DNA of 64,000 nt, taken from the NCBI GenBank assembly GCA_963814955.1, contig CAWFEX010000015.1:124001-188000 (forward strand), written 5' to 3'. The notes beneath the pieces were generated by a model. That model searched no databases, had not been told where the DNA came from, and saw only the letters and a program-made list of their open reading frames with translations. This DNA is from DATCJA01 sp963814955 (GTDB lineage: Bacteria; Acidobacteriota; Vicinamibacteria; Vicinamibacterales; UBA2999). The first letter of the stretch is position 1; each line of letters begins with the position of its first letter. Of the stretch, positions 46,187-54,324 are shown in pieces. A program made the translations under genes and the position numbers.

Positions 46187-47155
46187 ATGCGTGAGATTCC
46201 GCTGAGCGCCATCGAGGAGGCCGCTCGCACCATCTACAATCCCGTCGTTCGCACACCGCTCGTCCGCCTCGACTGGCCGCCCTCCGTTCGCGGCAGATCA
46301 GAGACCGACATCTTCCTGAAGCTCGAGACCTTGCAACCCATAGGGTCGTTCAAAATCCGCGGCGCTCAGAACGTGATCCGCCAGCTGCCCGCCCACACAG
46401 CGAAGGACGGCGTCTGGACCGTGAGCGCCGGTAATGCGGCGCAGGGTGTTGCGCTGGCCGCGCGCGTGGCGGGTGTCCCCTGTTCGGTGATGGTCACGGA
46501 CACCGCACCCGCAACAAAGCTGCGCGCCATCGAGCAACTGGGCGCCTCGATCGTTCGTGCGACATACGACGAATGCTGGCGAACAGTCGAGGCGCACGCG
46601 TCGGATCGCATGCGCGGCTTCTTCGTTCATCCCTTTGACGACGATCGCTTCATCGCAGGCAACGGGACCGCCGGGCTCGAGATTCTCGATGACCTTCCCA
46701 ACGTCGACGCGGTCATTGCGCCGCTTGGCGGCGGGGGATTGCTGGCGGGCCTCGCATCCGCCATTTGTGCCAGGCGCCCCGGGGTCAAGGTCTACGCCGC
46801 GGAGCCCGAGACGGCCTCGCCATTCGACACTTCGCTCAAGAACGGGCGCGCCAGCGTTTTTGACGGGTGGCAGGCCTCGTTCGTCGACGGCGCCGGCGGG
46901 CGATCGGTGCTTCCCACGATGTGGCCGCTGCTGTCGCGGCTCCTGGCCGGTTCCATGGTCGTGGCACTCCAGGAGATTGCTGCCGGCATGAAGCTCGTCG
47001 CCGAGCGGTGCCATGTGATCGCCGAAGGGGCGGCCGGATGCGCGATCGCCGCCGCACTGTCCGGCCGGGTCAGCGGAAATGTCGTAGCGGTCGTGTCTGG
47101 CGGCAACATCGACTTGTCCACGTTTGCGTCTTTAGTAACAGACAACAGGCAGTAG
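46187..47155 (+). CDS. PLP-dependent serine/threonine dehydratase family protein
   Basis: A 322-residue fold-type II PLP enzyme. The PLP-lysine motif PIGSFKIRGAQN lies at about 58-69, then SAGNAAQGVALAAR (substrate-carboxylate loop), the glycine loop PLGGGGLLAGLA that holds the PLP phosphate, and C-terminal GAAGCAIAAAL and VVSGGNIDL. Length fits single-domain dehydratases or racemases without the ACT regulatory domain. It could be threonine deaminase, serine dehydratase or serine racemase. Start ATG at 46187; the frame extends upstream to 46139. Confidence 0.88.
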   Translation: MREIPLSAIEEAARTIYNPVVRTPLVRLDWPPSVRGRSETDIFLKLETLQPIGSFKIRGAQNVIRQLPAHTAKDGVWTVSAGNAAQGVALAARVAGVPCSVMVTDTAPATKLRAIEQLGASIVRATYDECWRTVEAHASDRMRGFFVHPFDDDRFIAGNGTAGLEILDDLPNVDAVIAPLGGGGLLAGLASAICARRPGVKVYAAEPETASPFDTSLKNGRASVFDGWQASFVDGAGGRSVLPTMWPLLSRLLAGSMVVALQEIAAGMKLVAERCHVIAEGAAGCAIAAALSGRVSGNVVAVVSGGNIDLSTFASLVTDNRQ

Positions 47156-47192
47156 GCAGTTCACAGTCGACTACTACCTACTGCATACTGCC
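47148..47192. repeat. Inverted repeat of the GGCAGTAGGCAGT type
   Basis: GGCAGTAGGCAGT (47148-47160) and ACTGCATACTGCC (47180-47192) pair with 12 of 13 bases, loop 19. It begins within the last codons of the dehydratase gene. GTAGGCAGTAGGCAG-like repeats are familiar from other acidobacterial genomes (recollection). It could act as a terminator or be a mobile palindrome. Confidence 0.65.
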
Positions 47193-47216
47193 TACTACCG
47201 GTGAGGTATCTGTCAA

Positions 47217-49394
47217 TTGTCTTTACTGCCTGATCGCGTCAGCCGCCTTGATGAGCTTGCCCACAACCTGTGGTGGAGCTGGAACGCTGACGCTCGGAAT
47301 GTGTTCCGGCGTCTTGAATACCCCCTCTGGCGGCTGACGGCGCACAACCCCGTTCGCATGCTGAAGCTGATCACTGCGGACACGCTCGAGCGCGTGATGG
47401 CCGACCCTGAATGGCTCGCGAACTATGACAGCGCCATCAGGCGACTTGACGCCGCCCGCGCGGCGAAGAACACCTGGTGTGAGCGCGAGTGCCCCGAGCT
47501 GGCGGGACGCACGATTGCGTACTTCTCGGCGGAGTTCGCGCTCCACCAGTCGCTGCCGATTTACGCCGGCGGACTCGGCGTCCTCGCGGGCGATCACTGC
47601 AAGGAAGCCAGCGATCTGGGCGTTCCACTCATCGGCGTCGGGTTCATGTACCCGCAGGGCTACTTTCATCAGGAAGTCTCCGCAGACGGGTGGCAGCAGG
47701 AGGTCTACGAAAAACTCAACTGGCGGGACGCCGCGATCGAGCCGGCCCTCACCGCCGCAGGCGCTCCGTGCGTGACGGCAGTTCCGCTCGGCAGCCGCAC
47801 GGTGCTGATGGCGGTGTGGCGCGTTCGTCTCGGACGCGTCAGTCTGTATCTGCTGGACACCGATCTCGAGGAAAACGCCCCCTGGGATCGCGCTTTGTCC
47901 GCTCGCCTCTACGGCGGCGACCGTGAGACGCGCATCCAGCAGGAAATCCTGCTCGGCATCGGCGGCGTCCGGGCGCTGAGAGCCATCGGCGCCGACCCGA
48001 GCGTCTACCATTTGAATGAAGGCCACGCGGCGTTTGCCGCGCTGCAACGAATCCGGGATCTCTGCGAAAAGGGATGGACGTTCGAGTCGGCGCTGGAAGA
48101 AGTCCGCCGCACGACCGTCTTCACGACACACACCCCGGTTGCCGCGGGCCACGACGCGTTTCCCTTCCACATCGTCGAAACGCATTTGTCAGGCGCGTGG
48201 GGCGACCTGGGTCCCTATCGCGAAAGATTCTTCGAGCTGGCCAATTACGACAACGGCGGCGGGCCGATGTTCAACATGACCGCGCTTGCCATGAGGACCG
48301 CGGGCTCGATCAATGGTGTCAGCAAGCTGCACGGACAAGTGACGAGGCAGATGTGGCGGCCGATCTGGCCAGACGCGCCGGCGGACGCGCTGCCCATCAA
48401 GTCGGTCACCAACGGTGTGCACGCGCCAACGTGGATGTCGGCGGAGATCGCCGCGCTGCTCGAGAAACATGTCGGCCCGGACTGGGCGGAGCATCACGAC
48501 GATCCAGCGTATTGCGATCGCGTGTTGGAGATTCCGGACGAGGAGTTGTGGGAGGCCAAACAGTCGCTCCGCAACTTTCTGTTCAATTTCATCCGGGAGC
48601 GCGCGCGATACCAGTGGACCACGCGCAATCCGGGCGCGGCAAGGATTGTGGCGGCTGGAACGATGCTCGATCACAACGCGCTGACGATCGGATTCGCCCG
48701 GCGCTTCACGGGATACAAGCGTCCCGAGCTCATCTTCACGGACGCCGACCGCCTCGCGGGCATCCTGAATGCCCACGGCAGGCCCGTCCAGATTCTCTTT
48801 GCGGGCAAGGCGCATCCCGCTGATGACGTCGGCAAGCATCATCTGCAGCACATTTACCGGCGCGCGCTCGATCCGAAATTCGGCGGGCGCATCGCCTTCA
48901 TGGAAGACTACGACCTGCACGTGGCGCACTTCCTGGTGCAGGGCTGTGATGTCTGGCTGAACAATCCGCGCAAGCCGCTCGAGGCCAGCGGCACGAGCGG
49001 GATGAAAGCAGCGATCAACGGAACTCCCCACCTGTCGATTGGCGACGGATGGTGGGCCGAAGGCTTCGTCGAAGAGAACGGCTGGCTCATCGACGGACGT
49101 GCGGACCCCAACGATCCAGGGGCGCAGGATTGGGCCGACGCTCAGGCCCTTTACACCCTGCTCGAAGAGCGACTGGTACCCGCCTTCTACGACCGCGATG
49201 CGCAGACCATTCCGCGCAGGTGGCTGAAGATCGTGAAGGAATCCATCCGCACCGTCCTCCCTCGATTCAGCGCGCGCCGAATGGTCAAGGAGTACGTGCG
49301 GACGGTGTATCAGCCGGCACTCGGCGAGCAGGCCGTCACGAAAATAATCGGCCGGACGTTCGCGGATCCGGAGACCCGGCAGCCAGAGGCCTGA
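47217..49394 (+). CDS. glgP: Alpha-glucan phosphorylase
   Basis: A 725-residue enzyme of the bacterial/archaeal alpha-glucan phosphorylase group, shorter than E. coli GlgP. Motifs include YFSAEFALHQSLPIYAGGLG near the N-terminus, CDVWLNNPRKPLEASGTSGM and, beside it, the PLP-binding Lys in TSGMKAAINGTPHLSIGDGW. The N-terminal DELAHNLWWSWNADARNVF is the DUF3417 segment usual for this group. It releases glucose-1-phosphate from glycogen or maltodextrin using phosphate. TTG start at 47217 by alignment with the family N-terminus. The frame is intact throughout. Confidence 0.92.
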   Translation: MSLLPDRVSRLDELAHNLWWSWNADARNVFRRLEYPLWRLTAHNPVRMLKLITADTLERVMADPEWLANYDSAIRRLDAARAAKNTWCERECPELAGRTIAYFSAEFALHQSLPIYAGGLGVLAGDHCKEASDLGVPLIGVGFMYPQGYFHQEVSADGWQQEVYEKLNWRDAAIEPALTAAGAPCVTAVPLGSRTVLMAVWRVRLGRVSLYLLDTDLEENAPWDRALSARLYGGDRETRIQQEILLGIGGVRALRAIGADPSVYHLNEGHAAFAALQRIRDLCEKGWTFESALEEVRRTTVFTTHTPVAAGHDAFPFHIVETHLSGAWGDLGPYRERFFELANYDNGGGPMFNMTALAMRTAGSINGVSKLHGQVTRQMWRPIWPDAPADALPIKSVTNGVHAPTWMSAEIAALLEKHVGPDWAEHHDDPAYCDRVLEIPDEELWEAKQSLRNFLFNFIRERARYQWTTRNPGAARIVAAGTMLDHNALTIGFARRFTGYKRPELIFTDADRLAGILNAHGRPVQILFAGKAHPADDVGKHHLQHIYRRALDPKFGGRIAFMEDYDLHVAHFLVQGCDVWLNNPRKPLEASGTSGMKAAINGTPHLSIGDGWWAEGFVEENGWLIDGRADPNDPGAQDWADAQALYTLLEERLVPAFYDRDAQTIPRRWLKIVKESIRTVLPRFSARRMVKEYVRTVYQPALGEQAVTKIIGRTFADPETRQPEA

Positions 49395-49472
49395 AGGCCT
49401 CCGGCTGCCGTGGACTTGGAAAGGTAGCTGCCGTGGACTTGGAAGGTAGCCGGAGACCTTCAGGTCTCCGGA
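49387..49472. repeat. Palindromes and a tandem repeat after glgP
   Basis: GAGGCCTGAAGGCCTC (49387-49402) contains the glgP stop codon. Then GCTGCCGTGGACTTGGAA-AGGTA is repeated in tandem (49405-49427 and 49428-49449, the second one A shorter). Then a perfect palindrome CCGGAGACCTTCAGGTCTCC plus GG (49451-49472). The cores CTGAAG/CTTCAG match the other intergenic palindromes of the window. It may also terminate glgP transcription. Confidence 0.75.
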
Positions 49473-49491
49473 GGTTGTAAGATCCAAAGCA

Positions 49492-49953
49492 ATGGCCCGG
49501 AAGTCCACGATCGCGAAGGCGAAGTGCGCCCTGTGCGGGGCAAAGGACGTGTCAGAGCCGCGCGGCGAGGAGCGCTACTGTCGCGACTGCTGGGAGAAAA
49601 AGATCGCCGTCGAGGAAATCGTCGCGCGTGAGTTCGCGCTGAAGCGCTATATCCGCGCGCACAGCGCGGAGAAGTATCTGATCTATCACTCCACCATCAA
49701 GCGCCCCTGCGGCCAGATCATCGTGGTCGACGACGGCTACGATCTGTTTCTGACGATGGTCCTCTATCCGAATTTCGGGTGGGAAGAAGAGGCGTATCAC
49801 CTCGAGGGCGACCCCGAGGGACGAACGTTTGCCGAGATTCTCGTCGACGTGGTGGCCACCGAGGTCATCGAGCCCTGGGGCGGCGGCAAATGGCACCTGG
49901 AGGTATTCCGTTCCTCGAACCAGGAGCCCGAGGACTGGAACGGCGAAATGTGA
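49492..49953 (+). CDS. Hypothetical protein with N-terminal zinc knuckle
   Basis: A 153-residue protein. The N-terminus has CALCGAKD and RYCRDCWEKK (four Cys, zinc-knuckle spacing). The remainder is an alpha/beta domain (IIVVDDGYDLFLTMVLYPNF, FAEILVDVVATEVIEPWGGG, WHLEVFRSSN). Reminiscent of small nucleic-acid-associated proteins; no family assigned. Confidence 0.65.
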   Translation: MARKSTIAKAKCALCGAKDVSEPRGEERYCRDCWEKKIAVEEIVAREFALKRYIRAHSAEKYLIYHSTIKRPCGQIIVVDDGYDLFLTMVLYPNFGWEEEAYHLEGDPEGRTFAEILVDVVATEVIEPWGGGKWHLEVFRSSNQEPEDWNGEM

Positions 49954-50011
49954 CCGCCATATAATTTCTGTTCGCGTGACGGGCGCGCACCCGTCGGGAG
50001 GACCATTCATC

Positions 50012-50482
50012 ATGAACCGTCAGAAACTCGTGCTGCTGACCGTTGCCGGTGCGTTCGCCGTGGCTGCCGGGTCGGCTGCCGCGCAGGCGCCAAAGCCAGC
50101 GACTTCCGGTGCCCCGGCACAGGGAGCCCCCGCAGAAAGGCCGAGACTGCTCGCCCCCATTCGCGGAGTCGCGCAGATTGGTTACACCAAGCCGGTCGTC
50201 AAACGGGGAAAGGTCGACGGCAAGGACTTCGTCATCACGACGATGCAGATCAAGAACATGGCCGCGGGCCCGATCGCCGGTCTCAAGGTTGACGACTTCT
50301 GGTACGACAAGGGCGGCAACCCGCTTCCGAGCGACAGCTACCGGCACCCTCGCCCGCTGGCGCCCGGCGAAGTGATCACCGTGACGCTGGAGACGCCCGC
50401 TGATGCTCGCATGAACCGCAATCAGTGGCAGTTCTCGCACGCCAACGGCGAGATCAAGCCGGTGCTCGTGGCCAAGATGTAG
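50012..50482 (+). CDS. Secreted hypothetical protein
   Basis: A 156-residue protein with a signal peptide (1-26, ending GSAAAQ), a Pro/Ala linker, then one beta-sandwich-like domain (VVKRGKVDGKDFVITTMQIK, AGLKVDDFWYDKGGNPLPSD, PGEVITVTLETPADARMNRN) with an FN3-like or DUF-type pattern. GGGAGGACC precedes the ATG. Its end faces a minus-strand gene whose stop is one base away. Function unknown. Confidence 0.65.
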   Translation: MNRQKLVLLTVAGAFAVAAGSAAAQAPKPATSGAPAQGAPAERPRLLAPIRGVAQIGYTKPVVKRGKVDGKDFVITTMQIKNMAAGPIAGLKVDDFWYDKGGNPLPSDSYRHPRPLAPGEVITVTLETPADARMNRNQWQFSHANGEIKPVLVAKM

Positions 50483-50483
50483 G

Positions 50484-50837
50484 TTAGGCGCTCAGCCGGT
50501 CCGCCCACGGCGCGGCGACGGGTAATCTCCACTCGTCGCCGCTCACAACCTTCCACATCGTCATCGCCCAAAGGGCGACGCCAGCCACCCAGATCAGCGC
50601 AGCTGTCCCGATAAAGAACCCGAACAGCGATGGCAGGAACGAGAGTGACGCGGCCGCGAGCGCGCCGAAAAATACGACGAGCAGCGCGGCCAGACCGAAG
50701 ACCACCATCGACTGCGCTGCGTGAAAGCGCACTACCCGATCACTCCGCTCGAGGAACCAGAAGAGCGCGCCTGTAATCCACCACCCGCTGTAGGCGAGCG
50801 CCGCGGCGGTCCGAGAGGGCAGTCCAATTGAGCTCAT
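50484..50837 (-). CDS. DUF4870-like membrane protein
   Basis: A 117-residue protein. Membrane helices are SGWWITGALFWFLERSDRVV (first part), VFGLAALLVVFFGALAAASL, FFIGTAALIWVAGVALWAMT. The loop RFHAAQSMVVFG is the conserved F-H-A-x-Q-S/A motif of DUF4870. Family function unknown; small Tic20-like membrane proteins. Confidence 0.8.
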   Translation of the reverse strand: MSSIGLPSRTAAALAYSGWWITGALFWFLERSDRVVRFHAAQSMVVFGLAALLVVFFGALAAASLSFLPSLFGFFIGTAALIWVAGVALWAMTMWKVVSGDEWRLPVAAPWADRLSA

Positions 50838-50903
50838 CGCTCACCTGCAGGGGTGCAACGTCGTTGCCAGTTCCCCTCGTTGGCAGGTGGTAATCGGCAG
50901 TCT

Positions 50904-53027
50904 CTAGCGAATGCGGATGAGCACATCACGACCGATAGGTGCGTCGGCGCCGGCAGCAAGGTTGCGGCCCTGTACGCGTATGACGTAGGTCCCCGGCGCA
51001 AACTCGTTGAGCGCGAACCTGACTCCGTAGCCGTAGCCGCCGGTCTTGCCCTGAAGATCAGTGGACGATCGTTGCTCGCGATTCTGGAACACGACGCGGC
51101 CGTCTTCCGCGCGCACCGTCGTTTCGAGCTCGATGTTGTGGGGCGGCGTATTCACCGCGTTCTCGTAGAACTCGGCAAAGAGCGCGACCTGATCGTTTCG
51201 ACCGAATTCTCGAACCGTCACCGGTGGACCAGGCAGCACGTCTTTCAGCGGATCAGCTGCGCGCACGGTCGGCGTCTGGGAGGCGCCGGCGGACGTCAAC
51301 GCGATGCCGCTCATCGCGAACGCCGACTTCTGAAAATCAGGTACCTCGAGGTCGTAGAACGCGCTGCCGCTCTGGTTGGCACCTTCCTCGGCCGCCGCCA
51401 CGCGGAGCTGGTATCGGCCCGCAGGGAGAGCCACCTCCGAGACCACACGGAACCCACGCTCGCGCGCGAGCTCAGCGGTGTTGGCGCTCATTTCCATGGT
51501 GAGCACATGCTTCTGACCCGGACGGATCGTGCCCTTGGCATCGACCGAGGAGAATGCCACCTCCACGCGGTCCAGCAGCATGCCGTTCTTTTCGGCGAAC
51601 TTGAAGGCATCGGCGCGCATCTCTACCGCAAGCGCCACCGTGGCGTTCGGCGCCGTGCCTTTGAACGACGCCGCCGACACACTCAGCGGAATGCCAGTCG
51701 TGGGGATGGGACTGTTCATGGCGGTGCCGACCGCGGCATCGAGCGGGTTCGCGGCCGGCGGCACCCGCGGATTCGGCGCCCGTCCGCGCGGTGCCACGTA
51801 GCCACGTCTCGAACGCACCTGCAGGCCTGGACGCTTCACGCGAACTTCGATCCGCCGGAACCGGCCGTCACGCCGGTCGTTGGTCGGATAGTAGCCGAGC
51901 ATGTAATACGTGCTGTTCTCGCGAACGACACGGTCGAACGCTCCGGCGAAATCGTTACGGTTGATCGACGCAAACCCTCCCGTTTCGTTGGCGAGCACCT
52001 GCAGGCTCTGCTGGGACAGGCGCACCGAATCGAGCAGGCTGCCGGTGACGGAAAACTGGGACGGCGTGACGTCCGATGGCGTGCCCGCCGCTTCGATGCC
52101 CTCCTCGAATGCGGAGAGGCCACGCGGGTCGATCGCATAGATGGCCACATTGGCGCGCGTGGCGGCGGCGACCGCGTCGTTCGCCTGCTGAAGGATCAAG
52201 CCCGCCGACGTGTAGTTGAACACGTCGTAGATGTTGTAGCTGATCCCCTCACTGATGAGCAGCATCGACTTGCGACGACCACGGACTCCTTCCATGAACG
52301 CAGCCAGATCTTTAACAGAGGTCAGCGTCGACCGGGCGTTGTGGGCGCGTTCCATCTCGAGCGGATCGAGCAGCTTCAACGTCCGCTCGTCGGACGGATC
52401 GCGCATCGTGTTCAAACTGTCGTTGATCTCGAGCGCTTCCGAACGCAGGCGCCGGCCCGCGAACCGATCGACGGCCTCGAGCAGCAGGCGTCGATTGTTC
52501 GTGAACTCCTGGCCCGCCACGGCGCGGCCGCCCGTGTAGACGACTGCGGCCAGATCGTTGGTACCGAAGTTCTGTTCGAGGAATTCGCGCAGAAACCTCT
52601 TCACGCGCGGCGTATTGGTGAAGTTGACGTGGAGGTCGTCCAGGACTATGACGTAGATCCGGCCCTCCACCACCGTGTTGGCTTGTACATCTGATTCCAC
52701 AGGTGCGCCGAGAAACAACGGCCGCACTGCACGCTCGATCGGCAGGTTCACCAGCGAGAACGCAGCCACCTTCTGCGGTCGCCCGTCCTCGAGCACGTCG
52801 AAGTCGGCTTGCGTGAGGTCGGTGACCACACGGCCCTGGCCATCGGTGACCACGGCATCAACCTCAACATAATTGACCTCGACGCGGAACGTGACCGGCG
52901 GCGGAGGGGGCGGTTCCTGCGACGGTGCGCGTTCCTGGGACGCTGGCGCGGCGGGTGTCTGCTGAGCGGCGACAATCGCCACCGGCAGCATCGCCAACAG
53001 CAGGGCAACCGGGATACGGATCTTCAT
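50904..53027 (-). CDS. VWFA-related secreted protein, acidobacterial type
   Basis: A 707-residue secreted protein. Signal peptide (1-21) and a Pro-rich linker lead to the VWFA-related domain, which has the family hallmarks VEVNYVEVDAVVTDGQGRVV then LTQADFDVLEDGRPQKVAAF, IVLDDLHVNF and the YYMLGYYPTNDRRDGRFRRI segment. A C-terminal beta-sandwich part follows. This family is strongly associated with Acidobacteriota, where many paralogues occur; function unknown but extracellular protein interaction is suspected. ATG at 53027 follows a ribosome-site-like GGAGTAG. It is divergent from the peptidase gene at 53126. Confidence 0.9.
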   Translation of the reverse strand: MKIRIPVALLLAMLPVAIVAAQQTPAAPASQERAPSQEPPPPPPVTFRVEVNYVEVDAVVTDGQGRVVTDLTQADFDVLEDGRPQKVAAFSLVNLPIERAVRPLFLGAPVESDVQANTVVEGRIYVIVLDDLHVNFTNTPRVKRFLREFLEQNFGTNDLAAVVYTGGRAVAGQEFTNNRRLLLEAVDRFAGRRLRSEALEINDSLNTMRDPSDERTLKLLDPLEMERAHNARSTLTSVKDLAAFMEGVRGRRKSMLLISEGISYNIYDVFNYTSAGLILQQANDAVAAATRANVAIYAIDPRGLSAFEEGIEAAGTPSDVTPSQFSVTGSLLDSVRLSQQSLQVLANETGGFASINRNDFAGAFDRVVRENSTYYMLGYYPTNDRRDGRFRRIEVRVKRPGLQVRSRRGYVAPRGRAPNPRVPPAANPLDAAVGTAMNSPIPTTGIPLSVSAASFKGTAPNATVALAVEMRADAFKFAEKNGMLLDRVEVAFSSVDAKGTIRPGQKHVLTMEMSANTAELARERGFRVVSEVALPAGRYQLRVAAAEEGANQSGSAFYDLEVPDFQKSAFAMSGIALTSAGASQTPTVRAADPLKDVLPGPPVTVREFGRNDQVALFAEFYENAVNTPPHNIELETTVRAEDGRVVFQNREQRSSTDLQGKTGGYGYGVRFALNEFAPGTYVIRVQGRNLAAGADAPIGRDVLIRIR

Positions 53028-53125
53028 GGCTACTCCGATCAGCCCGATTATAAGAGGCCTTTCGGTTCGGACGGCTGGCCCGACTTTTGACCCGGTCCAC
53101 GCGTCAGAGATGATAAGGTGACACG

Positions 53126-54310
53126 ATGCCCCTTGACGTGACAGCCGTGCAGGGTGCAATCCGCTCTGAACGACTCGACGGGTGGCTGCTCTACGATTTT
53201 CACGGGTCGAACCCGATTGCGGCAGGGCTCGTCGGTCTGACGCGCGGGCCTCATATGACCACGCGGCGGTGGTTCTACCTGATTCCGGCGACGGGTGAAC
53301 CAAGGGGTCTGGTGCACGCGATCGAACGTCACAATCTCGACGCGCTGCCCGGCGACAAAACCGTGTATGCGGGACGCCGTCAGCTCGAAGCCGGACTGAC
53401 GCAGTTGCTGAACGGCGTCAACCGCGTAGCCATGGAGTATTCGGCCGACTGCGCGATTCCGTATCTGTCGCGCGTGGACGCCGGTACCGCAGAAACCGTC
53501 CGGCGGCGCGGCGTCGAGATCGTGTCGTCGGGCGATCTCGTCCAGCAGTTCGAAGCCTCGTGGGATCGGCCTCAGCTGGAGTCTCACCGCGCGGCCTCGG
53601 CGGCGCTGCACCGTATCAAGGATCGCGCCTTTGCCGCCGTCGCCACGTCGTTGAGCAGCAAACAGCGGCTCACCGAGTACGAAGTGCAGCAGGAAATGGT
53701 CGGGTGGTTCGCCGAAGAAGGCCTGATCAGCGATTCGCCGCCGGTGGTCGCGATCGGCGCAAACGCGGCGAATCCGCACTACCTGCCGACGGCTGACGCA
53801 GCCAAGCCGCTCGATGCTGACGAGGTACTGCTGCTCGACCTGTGGGGCAAACTCAAAGATCCGGGCGCGGTGTTTGCTGACATCACCTGGGTTGGGGTTA
53901 CAGGGCGCACGGTTCCGGAAGAGCCGGCGCGGGCGTTTCGAGCTGTGGTCGAGGCGCGTGACGCGGCAGTCGCCCTGGTTGAAGAATCAGCGCGTGCGGG
54001 GAGCGACTTGCGGGGTTGGCAGGTCGATCGGGCGGCCCGAACAGTGTTGGAGAAGGCCGGATATGCCGATTACATCCTGCATCGGACCGGGCACAGTCTT
54101 GGCGAAAGCGTGCACGGAAATGGTGTGCACCTGGACGATTACGAGACGCATGACGACCGGCGCGTGCTGCCCGGGGCGGGGTTCACGATCGAGCCGGGCC
54201 TGTATTTCGACACCTTCGGCGTCCGCACCGAAATCAACATGTTCCGAGGGGAGCGCGAAGCAATAGTGACGGGGCCGCGTCAGATGGAGATAATTGCTTT
54301 AGCAGATTGA
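53126..54310 (+). CDS. M24-family Xaa-Pro aminopeptidase-like metalloprotease
   Basis: A 394-residue enzyme. The N-terminal creatinase-like domain is followed by the pita-bread fold with all five metal ligands visible: Asp in LLLDLWGKL, Asp in VFADITWVGV, His in LHRTGHSLGE, Glu in FTIEPGLYF and Glu in VRTEINMF. Expected to remove N-terminal residues before proline or to cleave Xaa-Pro dipeptides. Cytoplasmic (no signal). The HtrA gene begins 14 bp after its stop, so the two may be cotranscribed. Confidence 0.88.
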   Translation: MPLDVTAVQGAIRSERLDGWLLYDFHGSNPIAAGLVGLTRGPHMTTRRWFYLIPATGEPRGLVHAIERHNLDALPGDKTVYAGRRQLEAGLTQLLNGVNRVAMEYSADCAIPYLSRVDAGTAETVRRRGVEIVSSGDLVQQFEASWDRPQLESHRAASAALHRIKDRAFAAVATSLSSKQRLTEYEVQQEMVGWFAEEGLISDSPPVVAIGANAANPHYLPTADAAKPLDADEVLLLDLWGKLKDPGAVFADITWVGVTGRTVPEEPARAFRAVVEARDAAVALVEESARAGSDLRGWQVDRAARTVLEKAGYADYILHRTGHSLGESVHGNGVHLDDYETHDDRRVLPGAGFTIEPGLYFDTFGVRTEINMFRGEREAIVTGPRQMEIIALAD

Positions 54311-54324
54311 AGCGAGGAAAGTTC

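Noticed and set aside
50853..52694. A 613-codon plus-strand open frame
   Set aside because: It lies antisense to the well-supported VWFA-related gene, has no recognisable motifs and is Arg/His-rich, the typical signature of an antisense frame in G+C-rich DNA.
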